Assembly (NCBI GenBank): GCA_050248735.1
Contig: JBFWRU010000003.1
Location: forward strand, 1 to 64,000
Length of the DNA stretch: 64,000 nt
DNA from: JACKFE01 sp050248735
GTDB lineage: Bacteria; Nitrospirota; Nitrospiria; Nitrospirales; UBA8639
Reading direction: 5' to 3'
Numbering within the stretch: position 1 is the first letter of the stretch; each line of letters begins with the position of its first letter. The notes below the pieces were generated by a model, which saw only the letters and a program-made list of their open reading frames with translations, did no database searches and was not told the DNA's origin. Position numbers and translations under genes: made by a program. Below, in pieces: positions 17,526-26,976 of the stretch.

Positions 17526-18776
17526 TTAGCGATTCATGGATTGTAAAAACTCGTTATTATTTTTGGTGCCCCCAATTTTATCCATGAGAAACTCCATCGC
17601 CTCCATGGTTCCCAAGGGGCTCAGGACTTTCCGGAGGATCCACATTTTATTCAGGCGATCCCGATCAACCAGCAATTCTTCCTTGCGGGTGCCGGATTGG
17701 CTAATATCGATGGCCGGGAACAGCCGTTTATCGGCCAGCCGCCGATCCAGATGGACTTCCATATTCCCGGTACCTTTGAATTCTTCAAAAATCACGTCAT
17801 CCATCCGACTGCCGGTATCCACCAAAGCGGTGGCCAGGATGGTCAAGCTGCCGCCATGCTCGATATTCCGGGCACCCCCGAAAAACCGCTTGGGTCGCTG
17901 AAGGGCATTGGAGTCCAAGCCACCGGATAACACTTTGCCGCTGGGAGGCGCAATCGTGTTATAGGCCCGGGCCAATCGGGTAATACTATCGAGGAGAATG
18001 ACCACATCCCGTTTATGCTCCACCAACCGCTTGGCCTTTTCCATGACGATTTCGGCTACCTGGGCATGGCGTTGCGGGGGTTCATCAAAAGTGGAGCTGA
18101 TCACTTCTGCCGCCTTCACATGACGTTGCCAGTCCGTCACCTCTTCCGGTCGTTCGTCAATCAACAGAACAATTAAAATAATTTCCGGGTGATTGGCAAT
18201 AATCGCCCGGGCCACCGCTTGCAAGAGCATGGTTTTTCCGGTTCGGGGGGCAGCCACAATCAGCCCGCGCTGCCCTTTGCCGATCGGGGTAATCAACTCC
18301 ATCACCCGTGTGCAATATTCCTCCGGATCAAACTCCAGATTCACCCGCTCTTCAGGATACAGGGGGGTGAGATTATCAAAGAGGATTTTATCCCGCTGGA
18401 CTTCCGGCTCATCGTAATTGATTTTTTCGACTTTCAGGAGAGCAAAATACCGTTCCCCGTCTTTCGGCGGGCGGATCTGACCCGACACAATATCCCCGGT
18501 ACGAAGGTTAAATCGCCGGATCTGGGATGGAGAAATATAAATATCATCGGGGCCCGGTAGATAATTGGAATCGGGAGCCCGAAGGAAACCAAATCCGTCA
18601 GACAACGTCTCCAAGACTCCCTCACCAAAAATGACTCCGTTTTTATCGCTTTGTCCTTGCAAAATGGAGAAGATCAACTCTTGCTTGCGCAAATTCGGTG
18701 CGCCATCTATCTTCAAATCCCGTGCGATTTCATTGAGTTCACCAATAGACTTTTGCTTCAACTCAGCAAGATGCAT
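17526..18776 (-). CDS. rho: transcription termination factor Rho
   Basis: Hexameric RNA-dependent ATPase that terminates transcription. About 416 residues. The N-terminal helix bundle (MHLAELKQKSIGELNEIARDL) is followed by the cold-shock-like RNA-binding domain with GFGFLR. The ATPase has Walker A in APRTGKTMLLQ, Walker B VILLDSITRLARAYN and the Q-loop/R-loop region. I take the ATG at 18776, preceded by GGAG at six bases, over the ATG at 18788. The leader is long (about 300 nt from the candidate promoter at 19102-19131), which would suit Rho autoregulation. Confidence 0.97.
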   Translation of the reverse strand: MHLAELKQKSIGELNEIARDLKIDGAPNLRKQELIFSILQGQSDKNGVIFGEGVLETLSDGFGFLRAPDSNYLPGPDDIYISPSQIRRFNLRTGDIVSGQIRPPKDGERYFALLKVEKINYDEPEVQRDKILFDNLTPLYPEERVNLEFDPEEYCTRVMELITPIGKGQRGLIVAAPRTGKTMLLQAVARAIIANHPEIILIVLLIDERPEEVTDWQRHVKAAEVISSTFDEPPQRHAQVAEIVMEKAKRLVEHKRDVVILLDSITRLARAYNTIAPPSGKVLSGGLDSNALQRPKRFFGGARNIEHGGSLTILATALVDTGSRMDDVIFEEFKGTGNMEVHLDRRLADKRLFPAIDISQSGTRKEELLVDRDRLNKMWILRKVLSPLGTMEAMEFLMDKIGGTKNNNEFLQSMNR

Positions 18777-19299
18777 AACGTTCTCCATTTGTTGTACGGA
18801 AGGGTTGGTTAGAGGAAGCGCACAGATATCCAGGTTGGCTAAAATTCACAATGTGCCTTTTTGCGTTATAGACTCTTCTCCATTTCAGAGGTATCCCCAA
18901 AAGGGAACTCCGCCAAACCCAATCAGACAAAAAACAACAATGTGATGTTTTGTGTCAGGAAATAAAATCAGATAAACCGAGGAACCACTCTTCTGAACAG
19001 TCGTGACAATTTCTTTCGTCTACGATTTAAATTTAAACTAGGTGGATCCGGGAAGCCAATACTGCGGAATAGATTTTGTTTCTTGGGCAGGTCTAATTAT
19101 TTTTGTAGCCTACAAATGAATGACTTGTCAATAGGTGATATCGGCCACCCCCTGAAAAAACTTTATTCACGTTCGACAAAAAACTGAAAAGCTGAAAAGG
19201 TATTTTTACCATGTTGGCACCCTTCTTCTTAATATGGTAAACCATGATATTCTTAAATGGAAGTTATTCGAAGTTACCTAATAGAGGAGATCCTGTTTA
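18777..19299. other. divergent intergenic region between rho and DUF2203 gene
   Basis: About 520 AT-rich bases with no convincing gene. It should hold the rho promoter on the minus strand and the promoter of the small rightward gene. Apart from the candidate promoter at 19102-19131 and GAGGAG before 19300, I see no defined RNA or repeat. Confidence 0.5.
19102..19131 (-). promoter_or_regulatory. candidate promoter for rho
   Basis: Read leftward, a perfect TTGACA (19131-19126) is followed after 18 bases by TACAAA (19107-19102), a 4/6 match to the -10 box. The start would lie near 19095, leaving a leader of about 300 nt before rho. Confidence 0.35.
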
Positions 19300-19716
19300 A
19301 TGTCTGAGTCCGGTTCTCCGTTTCCCCATGATCGGATTTTTTCCGTGGCTGAGGCCAATGCCCTCATTCCCGAACTGGAACAGCTATGGGGAACCATTCA
19401 ACATGGGAAACAGATTTTGATCGAAACGAAAGAGGAAGTTGAAAAAGCGAGTGCCAATGCCGACCTAGGCGGAGGAACGGTAGAAGGGGTGAAATACATC
19501 AAAGGCCTACAAGATATCAACGGAAGTCTGCACGCCATACAAGATCTAGGCGTTCTGGTGAAGGACGTGGAAATTGGCCTATGTGACTTTCCTTATATGC
19601 TGAACGACCAAATGGTGTTTCTCTGCTGGAAATGCGGAGAAAAAGAAGTTCATTGGTGGCATGAAATCGACAGTGGGTTTTCCAGCCGTAAACCATTAAC
19701 TGATTTATCATTGTAA
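19300..19716 (+). CDS. DUF2203 family protein
   Basis: 138 residues matching the DUF2203 pattern: HDRIFSVAEANALIPELEQLWGTI at the start, a helical middle, then VEIGLCDFPYMLNDQMVFLCWKCGEKEVHWWHEIDSGFSSRKPL at the C-terminus. The family is widespread but uncharacterised. No signal peptide, so probably cytosolic. GAGGAG lies a good distance before the ATG. It is followed by a YciI-like gene after 150 bases. Confidence 0.85.
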   Translation: MSESGSPFPHDRIFSVAEANALIPELEQLWGTIQHGKQILIETKEEVEKASANADLGGGTVEGVKYIKGLQDINGSLHAIQDLGVLVKDVEIGLCDFPYMLNDQMVFLCWKCGEKEVHWWHEIDSGFSSRKPLTDLSL

Positions 19717-19866
19717 CGGATCTGCTTTCCCCTGAGCCGTATCACATATCCTCCTAATGGGGTAAATTGACCCACTGTAAGGCTTGGAACACTTTTTTCC
19801 CGAATCCACTCCGGTAACGGTCTTTCTCCAACACGTAGAGATTGTCCATCTGAGGCCACCTCTCCC

Positions 19867-20157
19867 ATGAAGTTCGTCATATTAGGAAAAGATGGACCCG
19901 AAGGGGCTCGCTTGCGTCCTATTCACCGTCCGGCTCATCTTGAACGACTTCAAAGCTTGGCAAAAAAAGGCAAGCTTATTTTAGCCGGCCCCTTAACCGA
20001 CCAAACGGGCAGCCTGATTGTGGTGGAGGCGGAATCGTTGGAAGAGGTGAATTCATTTGCAAATGAGGATCCTTATGTCCTTCATGGAGTATTCAGAGAA
20101 GTCACCATCCATCCATTCCATCAAGTTTTTCCTCCGGATACGGAGGTCACACCATGA
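19867..20157 (+). CDS. YciI-family protein
   Basis: 96 residues with the dimeric alpha/beta-barrel (YCII) pattern: MKFVILGKDGPEGARLRPIHRPAHLERL, then LILAGPLTDQTGSLIVVEAESLEEVNSFANEDPYV. The conserved His of RPAHL and the Asp of ANEDPY fit the putative catalytic pair. The in vivo reaction is unknown; relatives include muconolactone-isomerase-like enzymes. Confidence 0.88.
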   Translation: MKFVILGKDGPEGARLRPIHRPAHLERLQSLAKKGKLILAGPLTDQTGSLIVVEAESLEEVNSFANEDPYVLHGVFREVTIHPFHQVFPPDTEVTP

Positions 20158-20229
20158 AAATGTTCCGACAAAACATTGTCTACGGACCGTAAAAATTTCC
20201 ACACCGTATTTTCCCTGCCTCCACGGTTC

Positions 20230-20697
20230 CTAACCAGAGGCCCCCAAATTGAGGATACACTTCCACTCGGCAGAGGTAACGGGCTGGACCGACAATCTGG
20301 ACCCTTTTCGTAATAACTCCATGTGCTGTAAGGCCTTGATCGTTCGGAGTTGCGCCAGAGGCAACGGTTCAGAAAATTTTCCCAGAAACCGGACATCCAC
20401 CACAAACCAACGGGGATGTTCACGAGTGCTTTTCGCATCGAAATATCGGCTTTGTGAATCGAACGCATACGGATCGGGATAGGCGGCTCTAACCACCTCC
20501 ACGCGACCGACAATGGCATTGGGATCGGCATTGCTATGATAAAAAAATCCCTGATCTCCCACTCGCATGGACGTCAAAAAATTTCTCGCCTGATAATTCC
20601 GAACGCCTTCCCAACAGGTGGTCTTGTTCGGAGAGGCAGCCAGATCATCAATCGAAAATGTGGTCGGCTCTGATTTCAACAACCAGTATTGAGTCAT
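20230..20697 (-). CDS. EVE-domain protein
   Basis: 155 residues with the thymocyte-nuclear-protein/EVE (PUA-like) pattern: YWLLKSEPTTFSIDDL, then TCWEGVRNYQARNFL, MRVGDQGFFYHSNADPNAIVGRVEVV. EVE domains bind modified bases in DNA or RNA. This stand-alone form is common in bacteria near housekeeping genes and is not by itself evidence of a restriction system. It is divergent from the PGPGW gene. Confidence 0.92.
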   Translation of the reverse strand: MTQYWLLKSEPTTFSIDDLAASPNKTTCWEGVRNYQARNFLTSMRVGDQGFFYHSNADPNAIVGRVEVVRAAYPDPYAFDSQSRYFDAKSTREHPRWFVVDVRFLGKFSEPLPLAQLRTIKALQHMELLRKGSRLSVQPVTSAEWKCILNLGASG

Positions 20698-20845
20698 CGA
20701 TTGACCTCATCATTTTTCTGATCACGATCCACAAATCTGATACAATCGTGGAACGATTATAAAGTGAAAAATCCACAGGAACAATCCGGTTGGCAAGCCA
20801 TCGGGCAACCATTCGGATAGATTGTCCGCACCTTTCCGAACTGTC

Positions 20846-21274
20846 ATGATTGACTCATTCATTCAATTCCTTGAAACCTGGATCCCGCGCGAAGTGTGGA
20901 TCGGATTGATCGGATTTTCCTTCGTGGCATTTATCGGCACATTGATTGCGATCCCGGCCATTCTCATCCGGCTCCCTGCAGATTATTTTCAAAATCACCA
21001 TCACCAACCCTGGTTTGCCAACCATCATCCGATCGTCCGAAGTATGGGGCTCCTGGTCAAAAATGTCGTGGGAGTGATCTTTCTTGTCGCCGGCATCGCC
21101 ATGTTGGTATTGCCAGGGCAAGGACTTCTGACCATGTTATTGGGAATTATGTTCATCGACTTTCCCGGCAAACATGGCCTTGAACAAAGACTCATCCAGC
21201 ATCCTCAAATCTTAAAAGCCATTAACGCCTTACGGAAGAAGGCCGACAAACCACCTTTCACGTTTGCCTCATGA
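20846..21274 (+). CDS. small membrane protein of the PGPGW type
   Basis: About 142 residues with two hydrophobic segments (IGLIGFSFVAFIGTLIAIPAILI near the start and VVGVIFLVAGIAMLVL later), followed by PGQGLLTMLLGIMFIDFPGK, the pattern of the PGPGW transmembrane family. Function unknown. I prefer the ATG at 20846 to the TTG at 20822, although no strong ribosome site precedes either. Its end lies about 100 bases before the chosen cstA start. Confidence 0.75.
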   Translation: MIDSFIQFLETWIPREVWIGLIGFSFVAFIGTLIAIPAILIRLPADYFQNHHHQPWFANHHPIVRSMGLLVKNVVGVIFLVAGIAMLVLPGQGLLTMLLGIMFIDFPGKHGLEQRLIQHPQILKAINALRKKADKPPFTFAS

Positions 21275-21371
21275 CGTGCTCCGAACATGTCCTCCCGCCC
21301 CGTCACCCGCATCCGATGAACACGTTTCAAAAGGTTTACTCCATGCAGAACCATTGCTAGGATCCCTCCCC

Positions 21372-23321
21372 ATGTCACTGGCATATCAAACCGGTTGGAT
21401 GAGCCTTGCCGTCCTGTGCGCATTCGCTTTCGCCCATGTAACAGGGTTGATGAACCCCGATGAAAAAGTGAATGGATTGTGGCTGGTAGTGGCATCCGCC
21501 TGTTTCTACGTGCTGTCCTACCGGTTTTATGGCCGCTGGTTGTCCAAAACCGTCATGAATCTGGATGACCAACGCCGCACCCCCGCCCATCGACTGCAGG
21601 ACGGCACAAACTTTTATCCCGCCAATAAATATATTCTGTTCGGTCATCATTTCGCAGCCATCGCCGGCGCCGGTCCATTACTGGGGCCCGTCTTAGCCGC
21701 CCAGTTCGGGTATTTGCCGGGATTTTTGTGGATCGTGATCGGAGCAGTGCTGGCCGGAGCGGTTCAGGACTTTGTCATTCTTGTGGCCTCCATGCGGCGA
21801 GACGGAAAATCTCTACCGGAAATTGCTCATGCCGAATTAGGTCCCATCACCGGACTCGCCACAGCCGTTGCCGTCCTGTTTATTGTAGTGGTCGCTCTGG
21901 CAGGGTTGGGATTAGCCGTGGTGAACGCCTTATTCAACAATGCCTGGGGCACATTTACCATCGTCATGACCATCCCCATCGCCTTCGTAATGGGCCTCTA
22001 TTTGCAAAAATTCAGGCCTGGACGGGTTGGAGAAATGACTCTCATCGGCCTCTTTCTCTTGATCTTATCCATTATTATTGGACGAGTCGTCGCCCAATCC
22101 GAATGGGCGGAATGGTTTATCTGGGACCGCACCACCCTGACATGGTGTCTCGCAGCCTATGGTTTCCTGGCTTCCGTGTTGCCTGTGTGGATTCTGCTCG
22201 TCCCCCGTGATTATCTTTCTACTTTCATGAAACTGGGCGTGATCGCACTTCTGGGAATTGGCGTGATCCTGTTAGCGCCGACCATTGAAATGCCCCGCAC
22301 CACCATATTTACCGCCGGCAATGGGCCCATCATCCCCGGTACGCTCTTTCCGTTTTTGTTTATTACCATTGCCTGTGGGGCCATTTCCGGCTTCCATTCT
22401 CTGGTGTCATCGGGGACCACTCCCAAACTCATCAGCCAGGAATCCCAAGCCATCGTAGGCTACGGCGCCATGTTGCTGGAAAGTTTCGTCGGGGTGATTG
22501 CCCTCATTGCCGCCTGCCTTCTGGTTCCCGGAGATTATCTGGCCATTAATACCCGTCTGTCCGCTGAAGCCCTGCAGACCCTGGGTTTCCCCACCGCGCA
22601 TATCGCCGAACTCTCCCGCATGGTGGAAGTGGACGTCTCAGGACGGCCGGGCGGGGCGGTGTCCCTGGCCGTGGGCATGGCCTCCATTTTTTCAGGATTG
22701 CCGGGCATGAGTGGGCTCATGGCCTATTGGTATCAATTTGCGTTGCTGTTTGAAGCCCTCTTTATCCTCACCACCATTGATGCCGGAACCCGTGTCGCCA
22801 GGTACCTGGTGCAGGAGTTAGGCGGACGGGCCTTTGCTCCGCTCAAGCGGATCAATTGGTGGCCGGGTGTCCTAGGCAGCAGCTTCGTGGTTGTGGGAGC
22901 ATGGGGGTATCTAATCGGTACAGGCACGATTGCCACCATCTGGCCGATGTTCGGCGCCGCCAACCAATTGTTGGGCATGCTGGCCCTATGCATTGCGACG
23001 ACGGTCCTCATTAAAATGAACAAGGCCCAGTACCTTTGGGTCACGGTCGTACCCATGGTCTTTGTGGGAACCATCACCTTGGCCGGATGCTACGAACTGT
23101 TTATATTATTTTTTGAACGAGCCTCATCAAGCGAAGGATCACAGGCTGTCACCATGGGCATCAACGCGGGCCTGGTGGGAATGGTGGCCTCCCTAGCCCT
23201 GGTGGTTCTTGCCGATAGCGTCCGCAAATGGTATGGATATCTCGTCAAAAAACACCCGTTAAATAGCACCGAGGTCTTCGAAGGCGAGGGCATCAACCTT
23301 CCGGCCGGTCCCTGCTGCTGA
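21372..23321 (+). CDS. cstA: CstA-family carbon starvation protein (peptide/pyruvate transporter)
   Basis: 649 residues of multiple transmembrane helices matching CstA: LQDGTNFYPANKYILFGHHFAAIAGAGPLLGPVLAAQFGYLPG near residue 70, then GAVQDFVILVASMRRDGKSL, FHSLVSSGTTPKLI and a C-terminal FGAANQLLGMLAL. CstA proteins import peptides or pyruvate under carbon limitation. The ATG at 21372 (MSLAYQTGWMSL) directly precedes the first helix; a TTG at 21264 would add 36 unlikely residues. It probably stands in its own transcript or with the PGPGW gene. Confidence 0.94.
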   Translation: MSLAYQTGWMSLAVLCAFAFAHVTGLMNPDEKVNGLWLVVASACFYVLSYRFYGRWLSKTVMNLDDQRRTPAHRLQDGTNFYPANKYILFGHHFAAIAGAGPLLGPVLAAQFGYLPGFLWIVIGAVLAGAVQDFVILVASMRRDGKSLPEIAHAELGPITGLATAVAVLFIVVVALAGLGLAVVNALFNNAWGTFTIVMTIPIAFVMGLYLQKFRPGRVGEMTLIGLFLLILSIIIGRVVAQSEWAEWFIWDRTTLTWCLAAYGFLASVLPVWILLVPRDYLSTFMKLGVIALLGIGVILLAPTIEMPRTTIFTAGNGPIIPGTLFPFLFITIACGAISGFHSLVSSGTTPKLISQESQAIVGYGAMLLESFVGVIALIAACLLVPGDYLAINTRLSAEALQTLGFPTAHIAELSRMVEVDVSGRPGGAVSLAVGMASIFSGLPGMSGLMAYWYQFALLFEALFILTTIDAGTRVARYLVQELGGRAFAPLKRINWWPGVLGSSFVVVGAWGYLIGTGTIATIWPMFGAANQLLGMLALCIATTVLIKMNKAQYLWVTVVPMVFVGTITLAGCYELFILFFERASSSEGSQAVTMGINAGLVGMVASLALVVLADSVRKWYGYLVKKHPLNSTEVFEGEGINLPAGPCC

Positions 23322-23358
23322 ACCTTCGCCATCGACATCTTCCACAGAAAGGCACGCC

Positions 23359-23856
23359 ATGGCAGACACCTATTCATTCGATGTCGTCTCCCGCATTGAC
23401 ATGCAAGAAATGAAAAATGTGGTTGATCAAACCGTCAAAGAAGTGGGCCAACGGTACGATTTCAAAGGCACCAAAACGGAACTCACCCTCAAAGAAAAAG
23501 AGAAGCAATTGGTAGTGCTATCTGATGACGATTATAAGCTCAAGGCAGTCTTGGAAATTTTGAAAGCCAAATGCGTCAAACGTAATGTGTCGTTAAAGGG
23601 CCTGACCTACGGCAAGGTGGAAGAAGCGCTGGGAGGGACGGTTCGTCAGATCATCACGATCCAAAGCGGGCTCCCGGAGGATAAAGCCAAAGCCATCTCG
23701 AAATCCATCAAAGAAGCCAAATTCAAGGCGCAGGGCCAAATTCAAGGCGATCAGGTGAGGGTGCAAAGTAAAAGTAAGGATGAATTGCAGGCCGTCATGC
23801 AACATCTCAGATCCCAGGATTTCGACCTTGACCTGCAATTCGAAAACTACCGGTAA
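23359..23856 (+). CDS. YajQ-family nucleotide-binding protein
   Basis: 165 residues, full length for YajQ: YSFDVVSRIDMQEMKNVVDQT at the N-terminus, RYDFKGTKTELTL, a middle VKRNVSLKGLTYGKVEEALGG, and IKEAKFKAQGQIQGDQVRVQSKSKDELQ. Two ferredoxin-like domains bind nucleotides; a Xanthomonas homologue was reported to bind cyclic di-GMP. It starts 37 bases after cstA and may share its transcript. Confidence 0.95.
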   Translation: MADTYSFDVVSRIDMQEMKNVVDQTVKEVGQRYDFKGTKTELTLKEKEKQLVVLSDDDYKLKAVLEILKAKCVKRNVSLKGLTYGKVEEALGGTVRQIITIQSGLPEDKAKAISKSIKEAKFKAQGQIQGDQVRVQSKSKDELQAVMQHLRSQDFDLDLQFENYR

Positions 23857-23860
23857 TGCC

Positions 23861-24556
23861 TCATCCGGGTTTTTCCGGTTGACACACTACGGCAAACTGC
23901 TCCAATGCCCGATCAAGCGCTTGCTGACCGGCTTGCGCTCGTAAAATACCCCGCGCATCACGGGGGGAAGGCTGCTGTTGCCCGATCGGGGCGTCTAGTT
24001 GTTCCAGGCTCTCCGCCCCCCGACCCGATATCGAATAGACCATTTTCCGATCCGATATCCGGAACACTCCCACCTCGGCTAACGCCGAATGTTCAACCAG
24101 AGTTCCATTCATCTGCGTCATGACCGTGGCTTCTCCAATTTTTTCAGGACCAACCCTCTCTCGTCCGGAGAACACCACAAGAATCTGATGTGAAACAGAG
24201 GAATGCTGAAGTGCGGATTCAAGTGCCCTGGAAAAATCGACGGAATATGATAGGTCGGGAACGGAGAGAATTACCTGGAAGGGACAATGTTGCTTCAAAA
24301 ATTCTTCTGTGCGTCGGGTGAGAGTTTCCAGATAGTGCCCCGATATTGCCGGTGCCGCATCCGGCCCTGCCTCATCTGAATAGACGACCAGACCCACCTT
24401 AGACAAGCGGGTCCACTCACGACTCTGAGAAGCAGGGCCCGGATTCTGAAAGGCCTCCTGTCCGATCAGGCTCGCCATGCGGGGCGGGGGACCGGCCCCA
24501 CACCCTGCCACAAGAACCACCAGATACCCTAAGAAAAAAATTGCGAATGGAGCCAA
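23861..24556 (-). CDS. predicted lipoprotein
   Basis: 231 residues with hydrophobic signal and lipobox LVAGC at about residue 19. The mature region contains RLSKVGLVVYSDEAGP, FQVILSVPDL and QILVVFSG, suggesting alternating strands. I do not recognise a named family. It starts with TTG three bases after the upstream lipoprotein gene stop, so the two form an operon. Confidence 0.7.
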   Translation of the reverse strand: MAPFAIFFLGYLVVLVAGCGAGPPPRMASLIGQEAFQNPGPASQSREWTRLSKVGLVVYSDEAGPDAAPAISGHYLETLTRRTEEFLKQHCPFQVILSVPDLSYSVDFSRALESALQHSSVSHQILVVFSGRERVGPEKIGEATVMTQMNGTLVEHSALAEVGVFRISDRKMVYSISGRGAESLEQLDAPIGQQQPSPRDARGILRAQAGQQALDRALEQFAVVCQPEKPG

Positions 24557-24559
24557 GGC

Positions 24560-25330
24560 TTAAGCCGCCTGATTCCTTTTCCAGAACTGTTCAAAATGCA
24601 TGACCGCCTGGGCGATGGCATCCTGCCCGGAAACCCAGCGAAGCGTTTCATAGGCATCCTTTTCTGAATTCGGATAAATAGGCGGTTGGGTCAGATCACG
24701 CCGCACGACCGGATACACGTTAGACTCCAAGGGCACTACCAGTCGTTCCAGGGTGGCCCAGGCCTGACCGTCGGAGATCAGCACAGGGTTTCCGGTCTGA
24801 CCATCCAGCAGGGCCAATTCCATTCTGGCGTAATTCTCGGTCCGGTAGCCCGGCATCCCGCCTCCTCGCATGCCGCCCCCCTGTTGCATGCCCTGCATCG
24901 GCAGGCGATCAAACACTTCCCGTTCCGTACTGGACAAGACCGCCAACAGTAAATATGGAACCCCCTGCTCCTTCGCCAATTGAATAAACTGTATCGAGGA
25001 CTCCTGAGGGGTTAGGGCCTCCGGATAGACCACTGCGGACAAGTGAATCGGAGTCTGTTTTTCAATCTGTGTCTTCAATTGATCGCCAAGATCTTGTAAT
25101 GTGCCTCTCCGCAGTTCCGGAGTGGCTTTTTCAAAACCCGCATCATTCAACACTACCAAGGTTGCTGTTACTCCGGATTCAGGGATGCCCGCTTTCTCCA
25201 GCGAAGTTGGCAGTGTGGTCGGCGAGGGGGATAAATACGCAGAGAGGCGTTTAGGAGAATTTTCAAGGGAACAGGCGGTAACCCCGACTGACAAAACCAG
25301 AAGGGCCATCAAAACCGAGTGACGCCACAT
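24560..25330 (-). CDS. predicted lipoprotein
   Basis: 256 residues with signal peptide and lipobox GVTAC (Cys about 20). The mature part has TATLVVLNDAG, LGDQLKTQIEKQTPIHLSAVVYP, FIQLAKEQGVPYLLLAVLSS and a Gly/Met-rich insert (about 150-165). The pattern resembles periplasmic lipoproteins with a TolB-N-like alpha/beta unit, but no family can be named. First gene of a two-lipoprotein operon; a GGAGG-like site precedes it. Confidence 0.7.
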   Translation of the reverse strand: MWRHSVLMALLVLSVGVTACSLENSPKRLSAYLSPSPTTLPTSLEKAGIPESGVTATLVVLNDAGFEKATPELRRGTLQDLGDQLKTQIEKQTPIHLSAVVYPEALTPQESSIQFIQLAKEQGVPYLLLAVLSSTEREVFDRLPMQGMQQGGGMRGGGMPGYRTENYARMELALLDGQTGNPVLISDGQAWATLERLVVPLESNVYPVVRRDLTQPPIYPNSEKDAYETLRWVSGQDAIAQAVMHFEQFWKRNQAA

Positions 25331-25808
25331 GGTGAAGCCTCCTTAGGTGAGAGTCCAGGACCAATAATGATAATTCTCTCTCTCGATTCTGCCAATGGTC
25401 AAGGCACTGCTAGTTAGGTGGCCCCGCTACACCCACTACGACTTATGGCCATGATAGACCGCCAACACGACAATTTTTCCCTCAACCGCCCGCCTTCCTG
25501 AACCAATCGATTCAAGGGGCATCGTCCTCAAAAGAACCCAGCATTTAAAATCTTTCGCGAATAGTTTCCTGGATTTAGCCAAGAGCTGTTTCCTCCGTGT
25601 TACGTCATGTCGTTTGCGTTCTCCGAGCCTATCAGGAGCAAAGGGTTCACGTTTCCTCCGGTAAACCGATTTCTCCTTGAATCGGCTGTGTAACTGAAAC
25701 GGTGGAAATGACAGGGTGAATGAGAACTGCCATCAACCTTGCCATGAACAAGGAAAGGACGGCCCTCTCATATTGCTATCCGGAAAGGGCTTAGGGTAGG
25801 GTAAAGGT
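25331..25808. other. intergenic region between divergent lipoprotein genes
   Basis: About 480 bases with no open frame of gene character and no clear hairpin-plus-U terminator or repeat. It should carry the promoters for the genes on both sides, but I see no close match to the sigma70 boxes. Confidence 0.4.
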
Positions 25809-26903
25809 GTGTGTTCAAAACCTCATTTTCTCTTTTTTTATAGTGTTCTCGCTCTTTTCCTCCTGACTTTTTCAGCCTGCGACAAGGTTTCCCTTCCCCG
25901 TTTAGGATTTGAATCCACACCCGAACCCCGCCTCCCCTTGAATATCACCTATGCTTTTTCCAATAGCCTCCTTCAATACACGCATACCGTAGATGCGTGT
26001 GGATTACCCTATCCCGTCCCGGTGGGAGACCTGATTGCCAAAACGTTCATGAACGTAGGAATGGAGCGATTTCAAACCGTACAGGCAGAACCCCCGGTTG
26101 GTCAGGCCAAAGGCGCCCCTCCGGACGGATATCGAATTTTACTCACCTTAAATCAATTCGCCTTTGACCCGGTGACCAAAATTGGTCAGGAAGACCGGTA
26201 TCAGGCCTTTGTGGATATGAATATGCAGGCGGTGTATGAAGACCCTCAGGGCACAGCACTAGCCCAATCGCCCTTGATTTATCACCAAAAAGTCAGCCTG
26301 TGGACTCCGGAATTATCAAGTCAGTCCACATCGTGTAGTACAACCCAAATAGATGGCACCGTGAAGAATGCCGCAGAAGCACTGGCTAAAGATATGATCA
26401 GCGTGCTCCCCAGGCTCACGCAATCCGTTCAATCTGAATCGCCATCCCCTTTGAAGCCACCGCCGACAGGGACCGTGCCGGTACCAGTCTCACCGGGTAC
26501 ACAACCGGTGCATCTCGAAAGCCACCCCTCGGTTCAATTTCGAACCAAACTCCTCGATGCCAACAGAAATCTTGTTTTGGAAGGCGGGGAAGCCGTAATC
26601 CTGCTAATCGAGACCACCAATGTCAGTGATACAGCAATCCCCTCAGCCTATGTGGAACTACGAGGCACGCCAATTTTGGTTGAGGCCTTTAAACGGGTCG
26701 CGCCCATTCCTGTCCCGTTGGGGGCATTTAACCCCGGTGAAAAACGCACAGCAGAAATTCGCGGCCGGTTAAGTCAGGTGACCGAACGCATTCAGGGCGA
26801 ACTCACTATTGGGGTTATTCTCTCCGAAGGGCTCCCGCCAGGGTCCCATTCCATCAGAGTCGAAATCCAACCAGCTCCCACCAGAAAACCGCCATCTCGT
26901 TGA
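25809..26903 (+). CDS. predicted lipoprotein with C-terminal beta-sandwich-like region
   Basis: 364 residues starting at GTG. A signal segment ends in TFSACDK, a lipobox. The middle (about 45-200) has ITYAFSNSLLQYTHTVDACGLP and LLTLNQFAFDP; then a Pro/Ser-rich linker (about 210-235). The C-terminal ~120 residues read VEGGEAV-like, GEAVILLIETTNVSDTAIPSAY, PGEKRTAEIRG, with the spacing of an immunoglobulin-like or CARDB-type sandwich. Not recognised further. It stands alone between the lipoprotein pair and a DUF3047 gene. Confidence 0.65.
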   Translation: MCSKPHFLFFYSVLALFLLTFSACDKVSLPRLGFESTPEPRLPLNITYAFSNSLLQYTHTVDACGLPYPVPVGDLIAKTFMNVGMERFQTVQAEPPVGQAKGAPPDGYRILLTLNQFAFDPVTKIGQEDRYQAFVDMNMQAVYEDPQGTALAQSPLIYHQKVSLWTPELSSQSTSCSTTQIDGTVKNAAEALAKDMISVLPRLTQSVQSESPSPLKPPPTGTVPVPVSPGTQPVHLESHPSVQFRTKLLDANRNLVLEGGEAVILLIETTNVSDTAIPSAYVELRGTPILVEAFKRVAPIPVPLGAFNPGEKRTAEIRGRLSQVTERIQGELTIGVILSEGLPPGSHSIRVEIQPAPTRKPPSR

Positions 26904-26976
26904 CAGGACCCCTTATTCCTGGTGGAGCGATCTTTTTTCACCGTCCGTCATGGCTTAGGCAGACCGCTTATCTCGG

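Noticed and set aside
20230..20697. EVE-domain gene as evidence of a modification-dependent restriction system
   Set aside because: Stand-alone EVE proteins next to ordinary genes are common; no nuclease or McrB-type gene adjoins it.
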